Notes under the pieces: model-generated
Database searches by the model: none
Seen by the model: only the letters and a program-made list of their open reading frames with translations
What the model was told of the DNA's origin: nothing
Assembly: GCF_003702705.1 (NCBI RefSeq)
Contig: NZ_QZMN01000001.1
Coordinates: 310,001 to 374,000 of the forward strand
DNA: 64,000 nucleotides
DNA from: Ornithinimicrobium cerasi
GTDB lineage: Bacteria > Actinomycetota > Actinomycetes > Actinomycetales > Dermatophilaceae
Reading direction: 5' to 3'
Made by a program: the position numbers and the translations under genes
Part shown: one piece after another, positions 24,349 to 30,959 of the stretch
Numbering within the stretch: position 1 is the stretch's first letter
How the letters are laid out: each line of letters begins with the position of its first letter

Positions 24349-25556
24349 CCCTGCGCGTCCTCCTCGCCACGCGCATCTTCGCGCCCGAGTCAGCCGCGGC
24401 GACGTTCCGGCTCACGGCGCTGGTGCGCGCACTGGCCGACCGGGCCTCCGTGCAGGTCCTCACGACCACGCCACCGCCGTCGCTGCGGGGCGCGCCGTCG
24501 CGGGGGCCGGGCGCGGAGGACACCGGGGGAGGCGTCACCGTCTCCCGATGGCCGGCGCTGCGCGACAGCACGGGGTACGTGCGCGGCTACCTGCCCTACC
24601 TCTCCTTCGACCTGCCGCTGGCGCTCCGCCTGCTCACGGTGCCGCGGCCCGACGTCGTCGTCGTCGAGCCGCCCCCCACGACCGGGGCGGTGGCCCGGGT
24701 GATCCTCGCCGCGCGGGGGCTCCGTGGGCCCCGGATCCCCTACGTCTACTACGCCGCCGACGTCTGGTCGGACGCCACCGCCTCGATGGGGGCGCCGGCA
24801 CCCGTCGTCGGCGTCATGCGGTGGGTCGAGCGCTTCGCGCTCCGCGGCGCCCGGGACGTGGTGGCGGTCTCCGACGGGGTTGCGGCACGGGTGCGCGCGC
24901 TCGTCGGTCCTGACTCCGGCGCCAGCGTCACGGTGGTGCCCAACGGCATCGACACCGACGTCTTCACCCCCGTAGGCGACCCGCACCCCGAGGCGCCGGG
25001 CACGCCATACCTCGTGTATGCCGGGACGGCCTCGGAGTGGCAGGGTGCCGAGATCTTCGCCGAGGCCATGCGCGAGGTGGTGCGTGAGGAGCCGCGCGCG
25101 CGCCTGGTCTTCCTCGGTCAGGGCTCCAGCTGGCCTGCGCTGCAGCGCATCCGGGACGATCTTCCGAGCGGTGCGATCGAGCTGCGACCCCTCGCGCCAC
25201 CGGCGGAGGCGGCTGCGTGGCAGCGCGGAGCCGCCGCGGCGCTGGTGAGCGTGCGACCCGGGGTGGGCTACGACTTCGCCTACCCGACCAAGGTCATCGC
25301 CGCCGTCGCGTGCGGCACACCGGTGGTCTTCGCCGGACCGGGCCCGGCCGCGGCGGACGTGGCCGAGCACGGGCTCGGCGAGACGGTCGGGTATGACGTC
25401 GGTCAGGTCGCGCGGGCCATGCTCGCCGCCCTCCGCGCTCACCGGGGTGGCCGCGACCCGGCGGCGGACGAGGCCCGCGTGCACTGGGCCCGGACCCACC
25501 GGAGCCTCACGGCGACGGGCCGGGCGGCGGCCGACGTGGTGCTGCGCGGGCCCTGA
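24345..25556 (+). CDS. GT4-family glycosyltransferase (TTG start)
   Basis: A retaining GT-B glycosyltransferase of 403 residues acting in cell-surface glycan assembly. N-terminal domain: LRVLLATRIFAPESAAATFR; hinge and C-terminal domain: VTVVPNGIDTDVF (about 200), LVYAGTASEWQGAEIF and PTKVIAAVACGTPVVFAG. The TTG at 24345 overlaps the preceding stop (TTGA) and places the first strand correctly; no ATG or GTG lies nearby in frame, so TTG is required. It is the fourth gene of the acetyltransferase-aminotransferase-oxidoreductase operon. Confidence 0.9.
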   Translation: MTLRVLLATRIFAPESAAATFRLTALVRALADRASVQVLTTTPPPSLRGAPSRGPGAEDTGGGVTVSRWPALRDSTGYVRGYLPYLSFDLPLALRLLTVPRPDVVVVEPPPTTGAVARVILAARGLRGPRIPYVYYAADVWSDATASMGAPAPVVGVMRWVERFALRGARDVVAVSDGVAARVRALVGPDSGASVTVVPNGIDTDVFTPVGDPHPEAPGTPYLVYAGTASEWQGAEIFAEAMREVVREEPRARLVFLGQGSSWPALQRIRDDLPSGAIELRPLAPPAEAAAWQRGAAAALVSVRPGVGYDFAYPTKVIAAVACGTPVVFAGPGPAAADVAEHGLGETVGYDVGQVARAMLAALRAHRGGRDPAADEARVHWARTHRSLTATGRAAADVVLRGP

Positions 25557-25591
25557 CCCCGACCTGCTTGTGGGACGGGCGCCGGTGGTGC

Positions 25592-25597
25592 CACGCT
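25592..25597 (+). promoter_or_regulatory. Leaderless promoter -10 of the MmcQ/YjbR gene
   Basis: CACGCT, 6 nt, then GTG at 25604; no ribosome site. Confidence 0.4.
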
Positions 25598-25603
25598 GCT
25601 GAC

Positions 25604-25957
25604 GTGACGACCGATCCGCTCCATGCGCACGCCCTCGGCAAGCCGGGAGCCTGGCCGGACTCGCCCTGGGAGGGTGACCTGGTCGCCAAGGTGGGTCCGG
25701 GGGATCGCGGCAAGATCTTCGCCTTCCTCGGCGCCACCACGCTCGGCGTCAAGTGCGGCTTCGGGCGCGACGAGGCGGACGAGTGGCTGGACCGTCACCC
25801 CGCGGACGCCTCGGTCATGGCCTACATCGGTCGGGGCGGCTGGAACACGCTGCGCACCGACGGGAGCATCCCCGTCGAGGAGCTTGTCGAGGCGATCGAC
25901 GACTCCTACGAGATGGTGGTCTCCCGGATGCCGAGGCGCGACCGTCCGATCACCTGA
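25604..25957 (+). CDS. MmcQ/YjbR-family protein (DUF419)
   Basis: A 117-residue single-domain protein of the MmcQ/YjbR fold. The landmarks are the pre-strand PWEGDLVAKVG, the core KIFAFLGATTLGVKCG and the C-terminal helix WNTLRTDGSIPVEELVEAIDDSY with a final SRMPRR. Members are small, soluble and proposed to bind DNA, but no function is established. GTG 25604 follows a leaderless-type -10. It is not obviously related to the glycan genes around it. Confidence 0.88.
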   Translation: MTTDPLHAHALGKPGAWPDSPWEGDLVAKVGPGDRGKIFAFLGATTLGVKCGFGRDEADEWLDRHPADASVMAYIGRGGWNTLRTDGSIPVEELVEAIDDSYEMVVSRMPRRDRPIT

Positions 25958-26035
25958 GACTCACGGGGCCGCTCCGCACGCCGCGTGGCCGTCCGCGCGT
26001 CAGCGTCCTACCGTGGGAGACGAAGGAGGTCACGG

Positions 26036-26740
26036 ATGACGCAGCACGAGGACGAGGGTCGGCCCACGTGGGGCCGTGCGGGCGAGCGGCCGGGCGCCCC
26101 GCGCGCCGAGGACCAGCTGAGGGAGCAGGGAGTCCGGCCCCGCCCGACGGCCGCCACCACCGCACGGGCGGTGTCCGGCTGGGTCGACCAGCAGATCCAG
26201 CAGGCGCAGCGCCAGGGAGCGTTCGACGACCTTCCGGGCGCAGGGCGGCCGCTGCGTGACGTCGACACCCGCACCGACCCCGACTGGTGGGTCCGCGGCC
26301 TCGTCGAGCGCGAGCAGCTCGACCTCTCCGAGGCCTTGCCCGGTGCCATGCAGCTCCGCCGCGAGAAGGCGGGCTTGCCCGACTCCCTGATGGACCTGCC
26401 GGACGAGGCCGCCGTGCGCGCCCGGCTCGAGGACTTCAACGAGCGCGTCCTCGCCGACCGTCGCCGCCCGCACGTCGGGACCACCTCGCCCCCGGTGGTC
26501 GGGCGAGTCGACGTCGACGCCCTGGTCGAGGTATGGCGCGCCGCCCGCCCCGCCAGCCGCTCACCGGAGGGGTCGGTCGGCGAGGTGACCGGTGGGGGGA
26601 CCGGCGAGGTGACCGCCGAGCAGGGTGGTGCGGCCGACGACCCGCGGCGACGGTCGTGGTGGGGCCGCACGCCGTGGGGCCGCACGTGGCGGGGCCGCAC
26701 GTCTCTGGACCGCACGTCTCGGGACCGCCCTCTCGCCTGA
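26036..26740 (+). CDS. DUF1992 (DnaJ-homologue subfamily C member 28-like) protein
   Basis: A 234-residue protein whose middle (about residues 45-125) is DUF1992: WVDQQIQQAQRQGAFDDLPG, AGRPLRDVD, WWVRGLVEREQ, LPGAMQLRREK and DFNERVLADRRRP. Function is unknown; the domain is also found in DNAJC28-like proteins without a J-domain. The C-terminal 60 residues are low-complexity and end in repeated WGRT/RGRT units, not part of the family, so the 3' end may be drifting. ATG 26036 has AGGAGG upstream; a -10-like TACCGT lies at 26009. Confidence 0.85.
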   Translation: MTQHEDEGRPTWGRAGERPGAPRAEDQLREQGVRPRPTAATTARAVSGWVDQQIQQAQRQGAFDDLPGAGRPLRDVDTRTDPDWWVRGLVEREQLDLSEALPGAMQLRREKAGLPDSLMDLPDEAAVRARLEDFNERVLADRRRPHVGTTSPPVVGRVDVDALVEVWRAARPASRSPEGSVGEVTGGGTGEVTAEQGGAADDPRRRSWWGRTPWGRTWRGRTSLDRTSRDRPLA

Positions 26741-26803
26741 CGGGTCCACGGCCGAGGGCGCGTGGATGCGCCCGGCGACTGGTCCACCTCGGCTGCGCCT
26801 CCC

Positions 26804-26879
26804 GATGCCTGTGCCCTGCTGTCGTGCCACAAGTAACGCCAGGGCGTTCGTGGTGACACGACAGCGCCGCTCAGGCATC
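26804..26879. repeat. Large imperfect hairpin (about 37-nt arms)
   Basis: Arms beginning GATGCCTG and ending CAGGCATC pair through CTGTCGTG / CACGACAG and AACGCC / GGCGTT with a short loop. It fills the gap between the DUF1992 gene and the convergent PfkB gene and contains no ORF. It could be a bidirectional terminator or a miniature repeat. Confidence 0.75.
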
Positions 26880-26902
26880 ACCCAGCGGCGTCCACCGCGT
26901 GC

Positions 26903-27022
26903 GCCACCCCTCACGCCGGCGCCGCGACCCCGACGCCACCCCTCACGCCGGCGCCGCGACCCCGACGCCACCCCTCACGCCGGCGCCGCGACCCACACGA
27001 CCGCCACGCCACCCCTCACGCC
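26903..27022. repeat. 32-bp tandem repeats running into the PfkB stop codon
   Basis: Unit GCCACCCCTCACGCCGGCGC... starts at 26903, 26935 and 26967, then once more at 27008 after a longer spacing. The last copy supplies the TCA stop complement of the PfkB gene. There are no spacers between units, so it is not a CRISPR. Confidence 0.9.
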
Positions 27023-27879
27023 AGCTCCCACGACCCGACCGCCGCGGCGGCCCGCTCGGCGCCGCGACGGGCGCACGTCAGGACGTCCAGCCCGGCCACC
27101 CAGCCGGAGGCGAACCCGGCGAAGAACGCGTCCCCCGCACCGTTCGTGTCGACCACCTCGGCCACCGGCACCGCCGGAACCTCGACCCAGCCCTCGGCGG
27201 TGACCACCGACGCCCCGTCCGCGCCGTGCGTGCAGACCACCGCCGTCGCCCCGGCCCGCACCCTGCCCTCGGCGAAGGACCGCCACCCGGGCATCGCCAC
27301 CGAGCTGAGCTGCAGGAAGGAGGCGGCCTCGACGTAGTCGCGGTGGTAGGGGTCGACCCCGTCATGGTCGTGCACGTCCACCCACAGCGGCACGCCCGCC
27401 GCCCGCAGCGGCGCCAGGAGCGAGCGCGTCTGCTCGAAGATCGTCACCGCGACGACGTCCGCACCGACCGCGCGACGGATCAGCTCGCTGCGCCAGGGCT
27501 CACCCACCGGCTCGTCGAGCGACCCCCGGACGACGAAGACCGAGACCCGCCCACCCGCCGGGTCCATGAGGTTGACGTGCTCCATCGTTCCCGCCGGGTC
27601 GTCCTCCACCAGCGCCTCCACACCCGCCCGTGACAGCGCCTCGCGCACCCGGCGGCCCGGCTCGTCCCGGCCCAACCGGCACCACAGCGCCGCCTCCATC
27701 CCGCAGACGCGCAGGTTCAGGGCCTTGCCGGCGCCGCTCGACCCCAGAGCCTCGTGGCTGCCCTCCGCGAAGATCGTCTGCGGCCCGCCGCGCGGCAGCT
27801 CCGGGACCCGGACCATCCGGTTCCACGAGGCCCCGGAGATGATCAGCGCGCTCGGCCGCCGGCCGTCCCCGCCGGTCAC
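27016..27879 (-). CDS. PfkB-family carbohydrate kinase
   Basis: A 287-residue ribokinase-fold sugar or nucleoside kinase. The C-terminal signature VDTNGAGDAFFAGFASG (about residues 235-251) carries the catalytic Asp and anion-hole GAGD; the N-terminal GSSGAGKALNLR replaces the usual GG-x-x-N substrate motif. The N-terminus is short compared with typical PfkB proteins (300 or more). GTG 27879 sits 1 nt after the stop of the upstream glycosyltransferase, so it is co-transcribed with it, suggesting that it phosphorylates a sugar used in this glycan region. The exact substrate is unknown. Confidence 0.87.
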   Translation of the reverse strand: MTGGDGRRPSALIISGASWNRMVRVPELPRGGPQTIFAEGSHEALGSSGAGKALNLRVCGMEAALWCRLGRDEPGRRVREALSRAGVEALVEDDPAGTMEHVNLMDPAGGRVSVFVVRGSLDEPVGEPWRSELIRRAVGADVVAVTIFEQTRSLLAPLRAAGVPLWVDVHDHDGVDPYHRDYVEAASFLQLSSVAMPGWRSFAEGRVRAGATAVVCTHGADGASVVTAEGWVEVPAVPVAEVVDTNGAGDAFFAGFASGWVAGLDVLTCARRGAERAAAAVGSWELA

Positions 27880-27880
27880 C

Positions 27881-29146
27881 TCACCGGTCCACCGGCTCGA
27901 CGCCGAGCCAGCCGCCCAGCACCGCGGCGGCGGCCCGACCGTCGTGGTGCCGCCGGGCCCACGCGGGACCCCGCGACGCCACCGCCTGGTATGCCGCCCG
28001 GTCGTCGAGGACGCCCTCGAGCACCTCCCGCAGGGTGTCGGGGTCCGCCTCCACCACCGGCACGTCGGCCTCCGCACGGTCCAGGACCGGGAGCGCCTCG
28101 TCGCTCGCCCCCCAGCGACCCCGCACCTGGTCGGTCAGGTGCGCGACGACCACCCGACCGGCCGCCAGGGCCTCCGTCATGAGCACCCCCGGGTTGCCCA
28201 GCACGACCTGGTCGACCACCACGTCCGCGTCGGCCACGAAGGCTGGCATCTGCGCGTGGGGGACGCCGCTGAGGCGGCGGTACTGCACCAGCCCGGCACT
28301 CTGCATACCCTCCAGCACCTCCTCCACCGCCCCGGTGCCCTTGAGGCGGGGGTTGGAGGGCGCGTGCAGGATCACCGGCACCTCCCGCTCGAGCGGTCCC
28401 ACCCCGGCCGCCGCGGCGCCGGCGAAGCGGTCCACGTCCACCACCAGCGGCAGCCAGGACGCCCCGGGCACGACGTCGAGCAGGTCGGGGGTGGAGACGA
28501 GCACCCGGCCACCGCCGGCGGCGTGCTCCCGCAGGTCGGCACGGTTCTTGTCCACGATCGACTGGAGCGTCCGGAAGTAGTCGTCCCACTCGCGCTCCGG
28601 CACCCGGTAGGGGCTGTGCGGGTAGCGCTCGGCGTGCTCGCGCAGGTCGCGGATCTCGCTGCCGTGGTAGAGGACGGCGTGCGAGATCCCGGCCGCCTCC
28701 AGCGCCGGCACGTCCTGGAGCATCGAGGCGGCGTGGAAGTCGGCGAGCACCGCCCGCCCCGACTCGTGCAGCACGTGGGTGGCCTCCCGCAGCACCCGCT
28801 CCCCGTGGATCTCCCGCACCCGGCCGCGCTGGGCGAGGGCGGAGATCTCGTGGTCGGCGGGGAAGGAGAAGTGCGACTGCGCCAGCGAGCGCTGGGCCCA
28901 GAGGTTCTGGGCGGCGGTGCCGGGCAGGTGGCGCTCGGCGGCCCGCGCCCAGGACCACCCCTGTCCTGCGGTGTTCCACGGCCCGGCGTAGAGCCGGCGA
29001 TCGGCCTCCGGCATGGGGGTCAGCGAGCGCAGCTCGGCGTCGGCGCGCCGCCGGACCGGCAGGGTCGCCACCCGCCGCACCGGTCCGGGGAGCGCCGCGA
29101 CCGCGCGCCACGCGAGACGACGCAGGTCGACGGGGGGAGCGGCCAT
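27881..29146 (-). CDS. Glycosyltransferase-like GT-B protein
   Basis: A 421-residue cytosolic protein whose second half reads as a GT4-like C-terminal domain: PVILHAPSNPRLKGT at about residue 265, DVVVDQVVLGNPGVLMTEALAAG with the nucleotide-sugar-binding acidic region, and a closing DRAAYQAVASRG-type helix. The first half has LHESGRAVLADFHAASML and VLYHGSEIRDL, typical of the acceptor domain. Donor and acceptor are unknown. The ATG lies 6 nt behind TAGGCT and lacks a ribosome site (leaderless). It is divergent from the ABC exporter, with overlapping -10 elements. Confidence 0.8.
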   Translation of the reverse strand: MAAPPVDLRRLAWRAVAALPGPVRRVATLPVRRRADAELRSLTPMPEADRRLYAGPWNTAGQGWSWARAAERHLPGTAAQNLWAQRSLAQSHFSFPADHEISALAQRGRVREIHGERVLREATHVLHESGRAVLADFHAASMLQDVPALEAAGISHAVLYHGSEIRDLREHAERYPHSPYRVPEREWDDYFRTLQSIVDKNRADLREHAAGGGRVLVSTPDLLDVVPGASWLPLVVDVDRFAGAAAAGVGPLEREVPVILHAPSNPRLKGTGAVEEVLEGMQSAGLVQYRRLSGVPHAQMPAFVADADVVVDQVVLGNPGVLMTEALAAGRVVVAHLTDQVRGRWGASDEALPVLDRAEADVPVVEADPDTLREVLEGVLDDRAAYQAVASRGPAWARRHHDGRAAAAVLGGWLGVEPVDR

Positions 29147-29152
29147 GCCCGC

Positions 29153-29162
29153 AGCCTACGAT
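29153..29162. promoter_or_regulatory. Overlapping divergent -10 elements
   Basis: TAGGCT on the minus strand (29158 to 29153) drives the glycosyltransferase, 6 nt before its ATG. TACGAT on the plus strand (29157-29162) lies 7 nt before the ATG of a 5-codon leader ORF. The two hexamers share 2 bp, so initiation in one direction should hinder the other. Confidence 0.6.
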
Positions 29163-29169
29163 GGGGCGC

Positions 29170-29187
29170 ATGAGGCAGGACGGATGA
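29170..29187 (+). CDS. Possible 5-codon leaderless upstream ORF (MRQDG) coupled to the ABC exporter
   Basis: ATG AGG CAG GAC GGA TGA starts 8 nt after the TACGAT hexamer, so the transcript may begin at this ATG. Its TGA overlaps the ABC gene's ATG as ATGA. Alternatively AGGCAGGA within it is just the ribosome site of the exporter gene. Confidence 0.4.
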   Translation: MRQDG

Positions 29188-30959
29188 GCAGGCTGCTGCG
29201 CGCGCTGCGTCAGCTCCTCCCGCTGCTGCCCCCCTCGACCCGCTGGTTCCTGCTCGTCTACGCCGTGCTGTCCAGCCTGCTCGCCGTCGTCGACATCCTC
29301 GCCCTCGCGCTGCTCGCGCTCACCCTCGCACCGATGGTCCAGGACCGACCGGTGACCCTGCCGCTGCTCGGCGAGGTCGCCGCGGACCGCTACGCCTGGC
29401 TGCTCGGGGGCATCACCCTGCTGGTCGTGCTCAAGGGGCTCGCCACCCTCGTCCTGCAGTGGGCGGTCGCGCGGCGGCTTGCGGCCTACGACCTCGTGAT
29501 CGGCGACCGGCTCTTCGGCGCCTACATCCGCGCGCCCTGGACCGAGCGGCTGCGCCGCAACACCGCGCAGCTGGTCCGTCTGGCCGACGTCGGCATCGCC
29601 AACACGACCACCGGCCTCCTGCTGCCCGCCGCGTCGCTCCCGGCCGAGCTGGCGACCTTCGCGGCGGTCCTGGTGGTCCTGCTCGTCGCGCAGCCCCTCA
29701 CCGCGCTCATCACGTTCGCCTACCTGGGCGGTCTGGCCGTCCTCATGTATGTCGTGATCTCGCCCCGCGCGGTCGTCGCCGGGCGGGTGGGGCGCGACTA
29801 CTCCTTCAAGGTCGCCGGCCTGATGACCGAGATGATGGGGGCCCTGAAGGAGGTGACCCTGCGCGGCAAGGCGCAGGAGGTCGCCGACGAGGTGCACGCC
29901 AACCGGGTGCACGCGACGCGGGCGCGGAGCAACCTGATGTTCCTCAACTCGGTGCCCAAGTTCGTCACCGACACCGGTCTCGTGCTCGGCTTCGCGATCG
30001 TCGGCGGGATGGCCTACCTGCTCGGCGGCCCGGCCCAGGCGTTCGAGGCGATCGCGCTCTTCGCCGTCGCCGGGATGCGGATGATCCCGAGCGTCAACCG
30101 CTTCCAGTCGATCATGACCCAGACCTCCTCGACGCTGCCGCACGCCGAGGCGGTGATCACCGACATCGTCGAGGCCCGGGGCTACGTCGAGGCCGCCGAG
30201 CGGCTCGGCCAGGACCCGCTGCCGGAGGACCCGCAGGTGCTGACGCTGCGCGACGTCGCCTTCACCTACCCCGGGAGGGCCGAGCCGGCGCTGCGCGAGG
30301 TGAGCCTCGACATACCGCTGGGGTCCTCGGTGGCGCTCGTCGGCGCCTCGGGCGCCGGGAAGTCCACCCTCGTCGACGTGCTCCTCGGCCTCCTCGTGCC
30401 GCAGGAGGGGCAGATCCGGGTCGACGACCGGCCGCTGCCGGACGTGCTCGCGGCGTGGCGGTCGAGGGTGGGCTACGTGCCTCAGGAGGTCAACCTCTTC
30501 GACGGCACCGTGGCCCAGAACGTGGCCCTGACCTGGGGCGAGGACATCGACGAGGACGCGGTGACGCGCGCCCTCGAGCGGGCCCAGCTGCTCGACCTGG
30601 TGCGGGAGCGCGGGGGGCTGCGGACCCGGGTGGCCGAGCGGGGTCTGGCGCTCTCGGGCGGGCAGCGGCAGCGGCTCGGCATCGCCCGGGCGCTGTACGC
30701 CGACCCGCTCGTCCTCGTGCTCGACGAGGCCACGTCCTCCCTGGACACGACCACCGAGGACGCCGTCGCCCGCGCGATCCGCGAGCTCCACGGGCAGGTC
30801 ACCGTCATCGCCGTCGCGCACCGGCTCTCCACGGTGCGCCACAGCGACCAGGTGTGCTTCATGCGGGAGGGCACGATCGCCGCCCGTGGCACCTTCGACG
30901 CGGTCGTCGCCGCGCACCCGGAGTTCGCCACCCAGGCGCGACTGTCGGGGCTGGCATGA
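29184..30959 (+). CDS. ABC exporter, fused membrane and ATPase domains (PglK/MsbA-like flippase)
   Basis: A 591-residue half-transporter that dimerises; by context it probably flips a lipid-linked oligosaccharide or exports glycan. The membrane domain (about 1-320) has six hydrophobic helices starting RWFLLVYAVLSSLLAVVDIL; that segment and GALKEVTLRGKAQEV resemble PglK/WlaB. The ATPase domain has Walker A GASGAGKST (about 391), Q-loop YVPQEVNLFDGTV, signature LSGGQRQRLGIARAL, Walker B LVLVLDEATSS and the H-loop AVAHRLSTV. The start follows AGGCAGGACGG and overlaps a tiny leader ORF. Its stop overlaps the next ATG (ATGA). Confidence 0.93.
   Translation: MSRLLRALRQLLPLLPPSTRWFLLVYAVLSSLLAVVDILALALLALTLAPMVQDRPVTLPLLGEVAADRYAWLLGGITLLVVLKGLATLVLQWAVARRLAAYDLVIGDRLFGAYIRAPWTERLRRNTAQLVRLADVGIANTTTGLLLPAASLPAELATFAAVLVVLLVAQPLTALITFAYLGGLAVLMYVVISPRAVVAGRVGRDYSFKVAGLMTEMMGALKEVTLRGKAQEVADEVHANRVHATRARSNLMFLNSVPKFVTDTGLVLGFAIVGGMAYLLGGPAQAFEAIALFAVAGMRMIPSVNRFQSIMTQTSSTLPHAEAVITDIVEARGYVEAAERLGQDPLPEDPQVLTLRDVAFTYPGRAEPALREVSLDIPLGSSVALVGASGAGKSTLVDVLLGLLVPQEGQIRVDDRPLPDVLAAWRSRVGYVPQEVNLFDGTVAQNVALTWGEDIDEDAVTRALERAQLLDLVRERGGLRTRVAERGLALSGGQRQRLGIARALYADPLVLVLDEATSSLDTTTEDAVARAIRELHGQVTVIAVAHRLSTVRHSDQVCFMREGTIAARGTFDAVVAAHPEFATQARLSGLA

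Noticed and set aside
26903-27022. Possible CRISPR array (regular 32-bp repeats)
   Set aside because: Units follow each other with no unique spacers, only about four copies, and no cas genes are nearby; this is a simple tandem repeat.
27876-30917. Minus-strand open frame of about 1,000 codons
   Set aside because: It covers the ABC exporter in antisense and the glycosyltransferase in a wrong frame; no motif is present.
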